Assembly (NCBI GenBank): GCA_030374765.1
Contig: JARGXX010000086.1
Span: forward strand, 1,240,001 to 1,304,000
Length of the DNA: 64,000 nt
Direction: 5' to 3'
Source: Agarophyton chilense
Taxonomy: Eukaryota > Rhodophyta > Florideophyceae > Gracilariales > Gracilariaceae
This document shows, in pieces, positions 42,447 to 55,876 of the stretch (positions are counted from its first letter, which is position 1; every line of letters starts with the position of its first letter). Made by a program: the position numbers and the translations under genes. The notes beneath the pieces are model-generated. The model ran no database searches and was not told the origin of the DNA. It worked only from the letters and a program-made list of their open reading frames with translations.

Positions 42447-45400
42447 ATGACAGACAAGGGCAGTTCGGCGAAAGATGGCACTGTCCGCCAGACAATTATA
42501 ACCATCCTGGAAGCTCCAAGGATGTGTGGGGTAGCAACCAAAGACGTGATTGTGTTCAAGAGGCAAAGAGATCTGTATGATAAACAGATAGCTGAGAAAA
42601 ACGACGAACCAGGTGGTGAAGTTACGCCCACTTCCTACAGGGAATCCATTGACTACTACCTGCTAAGTATATTCATTTCAGCAGAGTGGATCAAGGCCGA
42701 ATCCATGGAGGATATTACAGAAGAGCAGGTACAGAATTGTGTTCGGAAACGGGCTAGTTTCAAACCAGACGGCGACGATTTTACGCGCATTGAGAACATT
42801 GTTCGTAAAGTGAAGATATATATATCCCTGAAAGACCCAGATGAACGTCTGTGGACATTACATTACAAATACTTCACAGCGTTGCAGTCACATGGACTAC
42901 AAAAACTCCCCGACAATAAGCCACATATCTAGATTAAATATATTCTGAAGAGCATAAGGCCGGTAAAGCTGCTTGTCCACATGAATGATATTGTAGAATG
43001 GAGGAAAGATGAAGGTTTCAAAAAGAAAAACTTTGTAGCCTTCATGAGGGAGCTCGCAAATCAGGCAAAGAAGTTTGAAGAGGAACGAGAGTCGTAGCGG
43101 CCTAGAAAGACCGAAAATGATATCTCCCAATCGTTCCAGCATCAAGATAAGAAGACAGAGAACTCAAATGGCCAAAGGAAGAATATCAAGAACAATACGG
43201 GAAAGAAAAGGAAACATGACGAAGCAGTAGTTAAAGAAGACAACTGGAGCAGAGCCAAGAGGCCCCTACCTGTGTGTTTCAATCCAGGCTTTGGTGGCCG
43301 CCAATGTGTTCGAGAATGTCCTAATACTTCAGAAGGGCGCAAAGAAAAGCTCCAAAAGGATTCAAGGAAAGAGAAAACCCCAGCAAAAGGTCGACGAAGA
43401 ACGCAACAAACTGGACCGAGGGTAGGATTAACCGCATTGGGGCTGATCGCATCGAATGTCCGACTTCTCTGTTCAGCGCCTTTTTCTGTAATGGAGCTGT
43501 AGAGGTAATGGTCATGGCAGATCATGGATCGAATGTCAACCTCATCCCGTGTGCAATTTTTCAACAGATCCGGAAGACAGCTCCAGCACTCCAACTGACC
43601 GAACTTAATCCAGCAGATATGTACAAGGGCATCGCCAAAACGGAGATGCTATAAGGTGTGTCCATGAGTTTTCGTTGGGCATAAATCTGCGTATCCATCA
43701 CGGCACCAGAGCGGTATCGCGTTCAATGATACGTAAGGTAGGAGAGGCTGTGCTTGAGGAGTTTATCATCAACAGAAAAGTCGTGCAATCTATCGGGTGT
43801 GAAGAAAAGGCTATCACGGCCGCCGAGTGCGATGAGAACAATGGCGTCATTAACATCCCAAAGGCGTTGTCGGAAGATGCAAAAAAACGAGAAGCTCTAA
43901 ATGACGGACTCATTTGCGCATTAACCCAGGGTGTTGTCTTTTATGGCTACGCCTCAGAAGGCGACAATGGATCAGAAGATGCATAAGCTCACATCGATCT
44001 TGGAGACGATGACCCAGAGATGATCGACGAAGCCTTGCAGAGGCGGATTGAAGGATCACACGAGAATGGAATGTCAGCAGGGGTTGCTGGGAACTCCCCC
44101 ACCTGATAGAGGAATTCAAGCTGAATTTCGATTAAGGCTGCGGAAATCCAATCCAACCCTACTACCGCTGGTGGGGATCAAATTTGATCCTGAGAAGCGA
44201 CCGGTAAAGTTCAAAGCGCGGCGCTACCCAGAGCCGCAACGGGCCTTTCTCAAGGCGTATACATCCAAGCTGGTCGGGCTTGGGATATTTACCAATAGCC
44301 CACACGCAGAATCGCAAGATGCGCTATTACTATAACAAAGGATTTGCTCAAAATCCAAGAATCGATGTTTGATAGACCTGCGACCAGTGTATACGGCTAC
44401 GATTAAGCAGTCATGGCCTAAGCCCCAGGTGGACTCTGAAGTTCAAGACTTTGCAAGAAGCAAATGCTTTGCGGTAATCGAATTCGTTCACGAATATTGG
44501 CAGTTGCCCCTACATCCAAATTAGTATACCGTATGTGGGGTCGTTTGTCCAGATAGAACGTACTCTTCAACACGGGGAATTGCAGGGTTGAAAAGTGCCG
44601 AAGCTCACTTTCAGTCGACTGTGGATCCACTATTCAAAGAGCTACGAGCAAACTTGAAAGCGTGGCTTCACGATGTCAATATACACGGGAAGAACGAGAA
44701 TATAATGCTCAGGCTGTTGCGCAGCTTCTTTGAGATAGCAAGAGAGAATGGTCTGCTGTTGTCAGTCAAGAAAACCCACTTATTCGCGAAGTAATTAAGT
44801 GGTGCAGCAGATTTGTCAACGGGGCTGGATACAAGATGGATCCCGCCAATGTTGAGAGTCTGCGCGACATGCCCGAACTGCAAACTGCAGACGATTTGTG
44901 CGAGTTGGTACACTCCTTACGCTGGGTGGCGACGGCGATACCTGAGTTCGAAGAGCGGCTTGTGCTTCTGAATACAGTGCTAGAACAGGTTTACAAGAAG
45001 GCAGGACGAAGAAACAAAAGTGAGCTGTAAAGGCAATCGCATTACAATCGCTGTCTTGGAGCCAGGCAGAGACGGAGCGCTTCCAAGCGTTCAAGACAGT
45101 TTCTGCAATGCTATTTATCTGTCGTTTCCGCAGAAAGACAATGTCATTTGCGTGTTCACGGATGCGTCGAAGAACCATTGGTCAGGCGTTGTGACGCAGG
45201 CGGACTCACATACTTTTTAAAAATCTTTTGCAGAGCAGCAGCACAAATCTTTTCCAATTATTGGAGGTAATTTCAAAGGTGCCCAGTTGCAACTGGAGCA
45301 CATATGAACAAGAGGGGTTTGCGGTCGTCAAAATATTTGATACGCTCGAGTATCTGTTTTTGGACGAGCTTCCTGTCCATATTTTTACCGATCATTGGAA

Positions 45401-47140
45401 TGAACTGTTTGTATTTGCGCCCCACGCCATGCAGCCCTCTATTGGCCAGCTCATTGAGGCCAAGGTGCAGCGGTGGGCTGTATCCCTTTCAAGTTTTGAG
45501 TACACCAATGACCACATACCAAGTCACGAGAATGTCTTTGCCGATATTCCCACTCGATAGACCCAAGGACATCGCAAGAACCTGCTCAGCACGAGCAGGT
45601 TTTTCCGTCTGGTGGAGACAGCAGCACAAGTACCTTCATCAACGGACAAGATGGAGTGGCCTCACATGCAAGACTTTCGACAAGCTCAGTCAAAACATAA
45701 GGAACCAGGTCATTTGTGCAGAGAAGAGGATGATCTCCTGTACGACAAGGACCTGATGTTAATTCCTTCCGAGGCAGGGGAGCTGAAGGTGAAGTTGATG
45801 ATATTGTCGCACTTTAGAAGTGTAGGGCACCGAGGAAGAGACGCTATCGGAAGAATTTAGCGCGAGAGTTTCACGTGGCGTGGAATGGCGGCGGATGTAC
45901 ATGTCTTTGTTCAGGTTTGGTTGCATTTTCTAGGGACAAGAACGGGAGAGACAATTCCTCGACCGATCGGCTCTGCTCTACAAGGTGAGAGGCCTAACGA
46001 GGTAGTCCACTTCAATTTCCTCTACATGGGCGAGAGCGTGTCTGGAATGCTATATATATATATATATTGATCAAAAGGGATAACAGATGTTCGTTCTGTT
46101 GGCTACGGCCTACGGCAGCAGCTACGAGCGAAACAGCTGCAGCTGCCTTGTTCTTGTGGATAGCGACGTTCAGAGTGATGGAGTTAATGGTATCCGATCA
46201 AGAGACGCACTTCAAGATCGAGTTGTTTCTTTTGATTGAGAGAAAAAATGAAAATCAGCCACAAACTCATTACAAGGCACTCTCCTTGGGCCAACGGAAC
46301 GGTCGAGAGGATTTGTAGGGAAGTGAAGCGTGCTTGTCTGTCTGTGCTACATGAAATTCGTTTGTTTGCAAAGAACTGGCCGGCTGTTACCGAATGTGTC
46401 CAGAGTATTTTTAACCAGGCACCATTGAAAAGGTTTGGAGCGCGGTCGGGCCAAACGGGGGTGTACCGCTCACCTTTAGAATTGTTTACTGGACATATGC
46501 CTACACGCCCCCTGCTATAAGCTTTGCCGGTTGAACGGTACAAAATGCTGTCTTCTATATCAGAATTCCGCGCGAGGCAGTTGGTGCAATTGTAGAAGAC
46601 ACAAAAGTCACTGGAGGAAATGCATCGTGATGTCTACTAAAAGCTCTCGGCTCGCCGAAAGGCAGCCATCGAAAAACGCAACGCACGCACAAACGTGAAC
46701 GATGTGAGGTTCGGAATAGGAGACTATTTGCTGATGCAAAAGACACAAAAGCATGGACACAAGTTACAGTTTACGTGGCAGGGTCCAAGGCAAGTGGTAG
46801 GAACAAATCTGCTTGGGTATATACAGTGAAAGATATGCTGAAAGGAAAGTTAAAAGAAGTTCATACTCGTCTGTTAGTTTTGTACCGAGCTGCGTTGGAA
46901 AACAAGGAGCTCGACCCCCAGTTGCTATAATACGCTTATAATTCGGAGACGACATATCAAAACGTCAAGGGCTTCAGGGGAATTAGAAATCAGGAAGGTA
47001 CACTTGAGATTTTTGTAGAGTGGCAGGGTTTGCCTGATAGGGTAGATCAGACTTGAGAACCTCTATCGATTGCGTTTGAATATCTACCTAGATTTCTTGA
47101 GGACTATCTTTGTACTGCAGGACAGCGCAATTGAAGACGA
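42447..47140 (+). pseudogene. gag-pol remains of the third Ty3/gypsy element, with chromodomain
   Basis: A gag-like frame opens at 42447 (161 codons). A broken knuckle 'CFNPGFGGRQCVRECPNT' lies near 43275, and a protease-like 'MADHGSNVNLIP' near 43520. RT parts include 'FVHEYWQLPLHP' near 44490 and 'LHDVNIHGKN' (YLDD lost) near 44670. RNase H 'CVFTDASKNHWSGVV' is at 45150 and 'VHIFTDHWNELF' at 45380. Integrase shows 'LMVSDQETHFK' near 46180 and 'HSPWANGTVERICREVKRA' near 46270. A chromodomain, 'LEIFVEWQGLPD' followed by T-stop-EPL where TWEPL is expected (TGA for TGG), is near 47010-47060. It is clearly inactive. The style resembles stramenopile and algal gypsy elements (memory-based). Confidence 0.82.
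46051..46068. repeat. (TA)n microsatellite
   Basis: About nine TA units interrupt the integrase region of the decayed third gypsy element, probably a later expansion. Confidence 0.85.
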
Positions 47141-47437
47141 AGGCTCGCAGACTTGGAAACTTGGAATAGATGAAGTTAAAGACTTCTACGCTATCTTAAT
47201 GGGGCCGTACTGCGCCATACATAGCTAGGAGCCGAAAGGTCATTAACAGCGTGTCAGTAGTGCAGGAATCTAATTGATAGAAGCAGGAAGAAAGGAAATG
47301 AAAGCTTTACAATGAGCATAAAAGGAAGAGCTCAGTGAATAAAGGTAGTGCCTGAGAAGAAAAGATATTCGGGAGGGCTTTTGGGCCCATTTGTGTTTGT
47401 AGTGAGGACCAGCGTTAGAACGAAAGTTGCCACAGTA

Positions 47438-50400
47438 CCTTGTACGTCCCACCATGCACGGCCCACGTACTATGCTCGGCTGTGCCTTCTTCTCTCACGA
47501 ATCGGCATCCATTGCCACACACATGAATCAAATCTGCGCGGTGCACACCCACTCCGAATCGCATGGGCTGCATTTCACCGGGCGAGCATGAGCTTCCGCC
47601 CTGACCTCCTACAGTACGCTTCAAAAAACCCCAAACCACATCGTCACAGTCATTATCAATCCCAAGTACGACAAATAGTTGCTCTGTGCCTTCTCCGTCA
47701 TCCCGCGTATATATCACAATATCTGCGGCCACGATTACTTAAACCATGGATTACATTGAGTCGCTCTCTTTAACGGTATGGTACGCATACGGGTGCCGTC
47801 GCCCACCATACTTATCAAATGATACGTACCTAGCCCGCTGGAATATCTCAATGTGCTGTCCCTCCCTTCCTTGCGTTTTTGCGATATGCTTCTCCAACCG
47901 GGTCGTGGTTGCCCTCGGTCTCGATCAAACTCCTCCTATTGGAAGCGTCTTTCCCACCGGAGATTGATCTGACCACACTCGTGCCATTGCGTCGAGATCG
48001 GTTGTCGAAAGCTCTGGCGCATCTCTTTCATAAAAGCTTGCAACATTTGAGCTGCACTTCTTGTCGCGTCTTAAAATTCGATTCCATCGGTCCCCAACAG
48101 CAGCCTGGGCAGCCCCAACTCAGCGCATTGCCGTTTCATTCCTCCTACGTTCGACCAACAATTGTAGAGCGTGTAGAGCCGCCCGAACCAGTCTCGAGCA
48201 ATGGCTATCTCCAAGGCTGGTAAATGCGAGTTGTGATTCGTATTTACTTCAAGCAAGTACATTAACGTTCTGTGAAACAATTCCAAAACTATTTCGGAGC
48301 AGTTCCTGGCAGGTGAAAAATTGAGATGGTGTGGACGCAAAGTTCAAGAGCTCGATGGGCGCTGGGTTTGTCCAAAACCTTTGCGTTCTTTCGGCGTGTG
48401 AGGTGAATAGCGGCCGCCGTTTATAAGTACGGTTTTTTGCTCTCTGCACCTGTCCCCGATTCCGTAGAGCACCCTCGCGGTCCTTGTTATACATGCTCGC
48501 CACGCCATCAGTCTCCTTCGCTCTCCATAGGTACACGCAGGCTACATAATCTTGTAAAAGACGTGGTAGCGCGAAAAAAGATTGCCCGCTCCCCTCGCAC
48601 AACTGCTGAAACACAGGAGCCGCACAGATTGGAACACAGAGAAATACCGACATCGCAAGTCCCCAAGAGTCCCTTACACTTGCCCGACTTGTTCCATCGC
48701 AGAATATGCCCCTGGACTGGAAGACCATTCCCTGTAATAGCGCTAAGAATTCTCAGTTTCTCTGCGGCTCGATCACTATCCGATGCCAACTATACGATAG
48801 AGCGTACACACCAAAATAAGTTAAACTCGGCAATGAGTGAATGAGGCTAAACGGAAGAAAAATATTTCTATACAGGAGCTGGGCACTGATTCTATACAGA
48901 GAAAAACGTAGTGAAGAATAATCACAGAGTAAGTGAAAAACAGTGACGCCTGTGGATGCCTTCCGGGTCCCCTGATCAACCCTGCGCGGTATTCCTTCTA
49001 AGATTTAGGAATCTCGCGTAGGCGACACGAACAAGAGCCAAACGCTTGGATCTAGCTTTAATCAGCCGAGGTTATGGCTGTAGTATTCCAATTGTTCGAC
49101 CCAACCGATGAAATAGTTTATGGCGAAGTCGCAATTGGAACTAATAAGTGAGAAGTGTGGTCAAGAAGAAGATCAGAAGCAGCGTCTTGCATGAGATTAC
49201 TAGAGGGAAGATATATTGGTTGAACCCGTGGTGGTACAATTCGAGAGGCATGCCACGGCGCGCACGCATTTTCAACCCTTCTTAAAGGAATGCTATAGTG
49301 GAAAAGGCATATTTAGCGGTAATTCACGTCTCAGGTTTTACTATTCTTTATAGATAGAAGTGCATTAGTAACCATACCTGTACAATTCTTTGGCTAAGTA
49401 TGTGACCATTGGGTACTATGTACGTATTATTTGGGCACTGGCCCTGGTACTAAGTACATGCTCTACCAAGGAGAAGCGCTGACTACAAGTGATGGAGAAA
49501 ACATGGATACCATGACTTTTGCTTCCATCGCACAAGCCTCCCTAACCGAAGATTTGGACGAGTTGTAATAGAGAGTCAGCCCGAAACTACTTCTCGAGCT
49601 ACCTCGTTTCCCACGTTCTATCAACAGTATACATTATACTTTTCACCCTCGCTGGCTATTAGTGGCCTTACGACTCTTTCCCAGCTCGCTAGTGTTGTAG
49701 TTTTACTATTCCTTTTTTGCCGCAAGCAACACGTCGGCAGTCCGAACTCTGTGGCCGGGGTCTTTTATTTCCGAAATAGCAGATAATACGATGGCCATGA
49801 TTCCATCACCTACGTAGGCGCATACGACTGTAATTATCCAGTACTTTAATGCAGACTATCTTTTGTGTACACAAGTTGCACATATTTTCTTTTCCCTATT
49901 GGGGGCCACATGTCGACCTTCCTTTGGGAGAAAGTATACCTCTAAACATAACATAAGTATACCAAATGTGCAAAAATACAATCGTCTACGAGCCAAATAA
50001 AACTTTTTACAAGGAACTACATATAAAGAAGTCGTAAATTCTCCGCTAAATCAGGAACAATGATGAATGGAAAACCCCATGATCACGCCGAAGTGCATTA
50101 AACTATAGATCATTTACGGGTGTTCTCAGAACCAGTCAAACAGAGCCACTCGCACATACCAAACCACGTTCTTTGGTCAACGCTTGTATTACCCTGATAA
50201 GGAAAGAAGAACGAAATGTCGAGAAGGCAGGTGGTTTGTCAGAATTACACACGTGGCGCATGGTCTTGGCAGGTGAAGTGGGTTTTCACAAAGAGAGATA
50301 TTTCACTTTCTTGAAATTCTGGAAGGGCACTTACCTGAAGAGAAGGAAGAAAGAGAAGCTGTTTAAAAGCTTCATGAGATTTGGATCCAAGAAATAGATT

Positions 50401-52379
50401 GTAACTAAGACTCTAAAAAGAGAGAGTTCGCGAGTCTTTATTGTGAATGTAATACAACAAGGAGGTAAGCACTTTCTATTTGATGTTCTCAACGCCAGAA
50501 ATTCCAAAATCAGCTGAAACTCCCATCCCGTTTTCATACACGCCTCTGAAATCTGCAGTTTCAGAGTCTTGCATTGAACCTGAGACTTAAACAGCCCATG
50601 AAATGATGACTGTATTAGATATAAGCACAAACCTTTTTTCAATGTAGTGATCATGCGTTTACCTATCATAGAACATGTTTGAAATAGTATGGTTCCCTAA
50701 CTGTCCTTGCAACTATATATTTGCGACTGCGATGATTAAGAGAGTGAATCCAGGATCTGAAGTCATTTCAAGTACAGGTCTGTAGTGCAGGGTTTACTTG
50801 TTGAGTATCACTAAGAAGAGTGGAACACATATGTTGCGTGAACTAAAGGTCACATTTATACATGTTTTTCACAGGATTGGTTGAAATGTCTTTCATCCCT
50901 CATCTCATAAGATAACTGACCCCCACTAGAGGCTGTAAATAGCACCGAGGCTGTGTCGACGCGACTCTGCACTCATAAAATTCGGCTTACTGTCTTTCTT
51001 CCCTCTTCAGAGACAGGGTATCCAACTGCGAACCAAAATGAAAGCTATCATCATGAAACATACTGTTTCAGTTCTAAACAACGTTTCAATCTATCTGTAA
51101 AGCAGTAAATGTTAGAAAACAAAGGTTGTTTGATGTCTTCAGTGTTTTTGAGAGTTCCAAACATCTTCCAAAAATCGTATTTTTAACAGATGTTTAATAT
51201 ATTTCGACGGGACTTTAATAAGAACTATTCTGTTTAAGTTCAAAGAATCGGTACCAGACAGAAGATTCTATACCAAATAAACTGCCAAAAACCTTATCAA
51301 AGAACGTTATTGACCCCCAAGGAAAAGCAGATAAGCATTTTGTTTTATTATTTCTTCATGGCTTTCTACGAATTGTTTCTTTCCCAATACAACGAATTAT
51401 TAAATCCTTATAGTAGAGATAGTATGTATTGTAAAACACTTCAAGCATTTCCAGTTTGTAATGTAACCCAGAAAAAACAGATTATCGTCGAAGTTCTAAA
51501 CGTGTGATAATTGCCAGAACCAAATAGAAAGGAAAATGCCGACGTGTGAGTGCTTTTTAAAGGGACCCGGGATATGCGCCTGTCTCTTCTTCATTTGACT
51601 TGATTGGATAAGCGTTGTTTGGACTTCTTGATCAGGTTCTGCGATTATCTTTGACCGGGTGATTTATAGCAGCAGTAGCAAAACTTGGTAGTGAATCTGA
51701 AAGGAGGGTTGGTATGTGCCCAACTCAGATGCCACGAAGAGTGCTTTCATCGAGTAAAAGATTGGATGATTTTTGCGCAGTGATGCGGGTACTTCATAAC
51801 TAGTATGCGGAAACAGAATCTATTTGCGCTTTTCTTTTCGGGTGAGACCTACTCCAATAATTTGCAAAAAAGAGCTATAAATTCCCACTTTCTATGCGTC
51901 ACAAGTTTTGTTTTCAGGAATATCCAGTCCTAGTAGAATGTGAAACACAAAAAAGTACGAGGTATTTGCATTAAGGTGATCACCAGACCTTCTCAAACTG
52001 GAAAAATCCTTGAGGCATTCTCTAATATATACAAAATATAATTGGAAATATTCCCAAACAAAGGCGTACGCAATGAACTTATTTTCCCAGCAGCAGCCTC
52101 GTCACAGAGTTCTTTCACGCGCATATTATTCACCATGACTGCAAAAAACAGTTCCGGCCCGCTCATTAAGTCATTTCTGGTGTGAAGCTCACCGCTCGTC
52201 GTGCCAACTCGAGTATTGTTTTGAAGCGTATTTTATTGATTCTGTTAAGTCTTCGGACGTGAAAATAGACTAGGCAAAAAGAGTAGGGCATCCAACACTT
52301 TAACGTACTTAACCTCTTCTGTAACCGCCTGTTATACCTCATATCTCGATGATCAACATGCAACGAAGGGGAGAGAGTA
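47438..52379. other. no recognised gene; unassigned coding-like block at 47.4-48.8 kb
   Basis: The first 1.4 kb is richer in GC than the rest and carries several long frames on the minus strand (47415-47732, 48071-48340, 48249-48728) that could be parts of one frameshifted protein. I recognise no family. From 48.9 to 52.4 kb I see only AT-rich sequence with short frames and no motif. Confidence 0.35.
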
Positions 52380-54281
52380 CCCGTATCTGAGAACCAACGA
52401 GGAGAGGATCTTCTTTATTGACGATGTATATGTGCCATTATGCCATACGCGGAGCTCTCCATTCAAGGGCGGCAAGACCATTCAATTCCTTATCAACGCA
52501 CAGATTGTCGATGTTATCATTGGAGGTCTTGTCTTCCATCCCGACGATTTCCAGTGCGTCACGCGCGGACGAGCTCTCTCCTTTTCAAGCCACTTGATTC
52601 TGCTAGAGAAAGGTGCTCTGGAGACGTTCCTGCTAACAGTGTACAGGTTCGAGACAAGTATGTAGCGGAGATCAACACTTACAAGCGCATTAACCTTCTT
52701 GTGAGATTGGTCGGCTGTGGAGTGACGTTTCACAGGGCGGCTGGCCTTATTCAACTCACACGTGAAGAGTCTCACATTGACCTATAGGGCGGCTTTAGTG
52801 ACGTTGTTGTTTCCAACAACTCTTGCATCGTGTGTGCGGCAAGTCCGGACATCATTTCTGATTTCATGAGTAAGATGTGGGCCACCTCTTTAGCTCTTGA
52901 TCTTGTAAGCCATCAAAACATGTCTTATCCTAACTTCTCTGTTCATTTCGAGATGAGTTTCGTTCTACACAAATTCATTTTGATTGAATTTTGCTGTTCG
53001 AGCGATAAACTGGTGATGTGATGTTCGGTACTCTTCCCAAGTTTCTAGATGCTGCCGTTGCATGCTGTATAGTTTGTAGTATCTCTTTGGCTGCCAACGG
53101 AGTTGCAAAAGTGATTTGAAGAAACAGAGACCTTACCACGCGCATTAAGCACATCTGCGGACCAGGAATGATTCGAATATGATGGGGGCTGCACCAGCTT
53201 AATCTCGTGATTCGAGACGTGTACTTCTCTGCCCACGACGAAAACTTCAATTCTACTTTCACTGGCCTCATCTAGAATATCGTCGAGCAGAAAAGTTTAT
53301 TCAGGGAGATGAGAACGACATGTTGGAAGGTCGCTAACAATCGATGGCTGTCCATTTCGTCGGAAGCATAATGGCTTACTGAGTACAACATTCGTATTAA
53401 GCAACATTCGGATGAAAAGAAGCCGCCTTGTGCTTCTTTTCTGCAGTAGTGGATCTTTATGTTCTCTGGGCACGTGTTTTCCCTAGAGGCCAATGCTGTA
53501 CTCACTTCTTTGCAAGGCCTGACGAAGCTCTAAATCGAGCACCTTCACAAAGGCTAAAAGGTCTTTTGGACACGCCTTGTCATATGTCTTGGTTGAAAGG
53601 GCCTCTGAACGCTGACCAAGTGCAGGATATTATGATGGTGCAGCCTGCCAAAGCATGCGGAAGTATCTTTCTTAGTTAAAAATCAGGCAACGCTTGCATG
53701 GACCGGTGAAGAGAAAGAGTAGTTAAGCAGCTCTACAGAGTTCGAAAAAGATGATCTTTTTACTCTGACGAGGAGCGTGACGCAAATGTTTGTTAAAGCT
53801 GCCGAGGGCATTTCCAAAATTTTGCCCCGGCGTGATGAATGCAACGGTGCTTTTGACTAGTTGCCTCCTGTCTTCTCTTACCAGCTTGCCAAGATTGAGA
53901 TGCGACAGTTGCAAGTCTATCGCATCCGACTGAACAAGTTTTTCACTCCGAAACCGGTTGAAGAGATCGAGAAAGCCTTCGTCATGTTCAGTAAAGCGTG
54001 CCATGTGGAGGACAACTATAGAGCCTTCTCAGAGCTTGGTCAGGAAAAACGCTGGAACTTCAAATACGCCTGACTGCCAACTAAAGATTGATTCTAGGTG
54101 TTGCTGCAGTTTAGAGTTGGTCTTGCCTCGGCTTTTCCTAACACTCCCACTTTTGAATCCGATTTCTCAGTGATTGGTTTGGAGAAAGATGATAGTTGCC
54201 ATACTCTGATTGACTTTTCTATTGAAGGTATCCTCTATTCTAAGCATTTCGGCGCTTTATATTTATTGCCTGGCTCGTCTT
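52380..54281 (+). pseudogene. decayed hAT-like transposase
   Basis: Frames in order on the plus strand give 'YVAEINTYKRINLLVRLVGC' near 52,660-52,720 and 'SFVL'-type joins after 'DFMSKMWATSLALDLVSHQ' at 52,860-52,915. 'NNRWLSIS' near 53,335 would match the TRW..M motif. 'RIRLNKFFTPKPVEEIEKAF' is near 53,925. 'GLASAFPNTPTFESDFSVI' and 'LIDFSIEGILYSKHFGALY' at 54,119-54,260 close the fragment. The last block matches the C-terminal dimerisation region of a family of hAT-like, BED-finger transposases common in algae and oomycetes (recalled from the family). Stops break every segment. No terminal inverted repeats or 8-bp duplications were found. Confidence 0.55.
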
Positions 54282-55876
54282 AGGCCTAACACCGATTTAC
54301 AAAGTAGTCAAATTAACTTCTCTGACGAATATAAAATAAGCTGATTTAAATAGTGTAGGTATATCTTTAATTCAATTAGGCATGGTCATCACGCATATAG
54401 TGGACAAGTAGAAATTCAGTAAAAGAATCCCAACGAGAGGTAAAGCTTTTAGCGGTTTTCGACTTTTTGTTGACACATTTTGACGAGCTCTCTATCTATT
54501 GATTGGGAATAGTATGTAATTGTTATTGCAAACGTTGAAATCTTGATCAATCGAGTTGCTTGAAAGCTATTACCAAAAAGACTTTCAATATATGAAAATT
54601 TATGGCCTGTACGAATGACTGCGACCTCCTTGTTCAGTCAGATAGCTAGGTTGAAATTTGGGGGACAATCATGTATGTTTGCATACAGTTCCAAACAGCT
54701 GTATCGTATTTAAATTCGTAGTTTGGCCGAGTCTAACTCTAGATTATGGTGAAATCCCCCGAACATTGAACGGCATCAACACCTCTACCTTCTTTGTCTG
54801 GAAAGCCAGCGATCTTGCGCTAATACACACCAGTCTGGCCGAAAAGCTTTTATTTGTATTGCCTTAAACAAATGACCATAGCCTGAGGTCCCAATCGGAT
54901 TTTGGATGTGGGACGTAAAAACCCCGAAACTCCAGCGATCACAAACACACCATAATCTCAAAGACTTCTTTTAATATTCCTTTATAGCATCACAGTTTGT
55001 ATCTAATAAAGCTAAAAGACGCCTTATATGCTAAGCTAGAGTTTCAGTGAATACTCTGGCGCTATTCCTTCTTACACATTGAGAATTGGTTCTTCTATTC
55101 TTCTACAGTTTGAAACTGGTTGTAACCAGAATAAATCTTTTTAACCATTGCACCACACACAATCTGAACTACATCTAAATCAGAGTACTCTGCGAGCCAC
55201 TGCATAGTTGTTACAGGATTCTGTAAAAGCCAATGAAGCGTGAAGCTAGCAGTCCCAATGGAGGCATGTACTGTTAAAAAAGATACAGAAACCATTCTCC
55301 ATACACATGATACAGAAAAGGTAGTAAACCGTTCTACAAAGGAGAGCAGTTATTCTCGGAATTTTGAGTACCATTTGTGAACATGACGTAAGCACGAGCA
55401 TTTTGATACTTAGAGAAGCAGCTTTTGTCGATTCTCAACTCGTGTCAATAGTGTGCATTGCTGCTAAATCCATTAAGGTCTAGGCCCTAGTACCTTTTTT
55501 TGAAGGCCATGAGAACAGATGTTGATTTCACTTGTACAACAGCGCCGTCGTACAACTCGTTCAAATGGTTCAAAAGACCGACCGTTGTCCTAACATAACG
55601 AAAAGACGAATCGATATTCGACACCTCGTTGTTTGTCGATACATATTTCGCATAGTATTAGCACACTCCGTTAAGTAAAGTCGCGCAGAGAGTAATAGGC
55701 ACCAAATGGATGCCAACTCTCTCCTACAATATGATCAACTGAGACCAAAAAAATCATTTTGTCACTATATCGGAGATGTTGTGCTCATTAGGAACAATGT
55801 TGAGGGTCACTAGACTTTCCTCTAACGTAGTCGCTTACGGTCATGGTCGTGGTTTCGATGGGCTTATTCTTTTCTC
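54282..55876. other. no recognisable gene
   Basis: AT-rich sequence. It lies downstream (minus sense) of the copia RNase H and could contain that element's 3' LTR, but I found no matching second copy near 59-60 kb. Confidence 0.4.

Larger units (their letters stand above)
42196..47437 (+). mobile_element. decayed third Ty3/gypsy element with about 210-bp LTRs
   Basis: Stretches 42196-42405 and 47229-47437 align almost without gaps at roughly 80% identity by eye (shared start GAGCCGAAA.GTCATTAACAG), as an old LTR pair. Between them a plus-strand gag-pol is broken by many stops and shifts. Target duplications could not be identified, so the ends are approximate. The low LTR identity makes this far older than the two nested elements at 15-34 kb. 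Confidence 0.72.

Noticed and set aside
17795-47060. TGA read as an amino acid (code change or selenocysteine)
   Set aside because: The ORANGE-like gene and the nested gag both end at TGA where a stop is expected, and live genes here use TGG for Trp. The TGA codons inside frames lie only in decaying elements and fossils.
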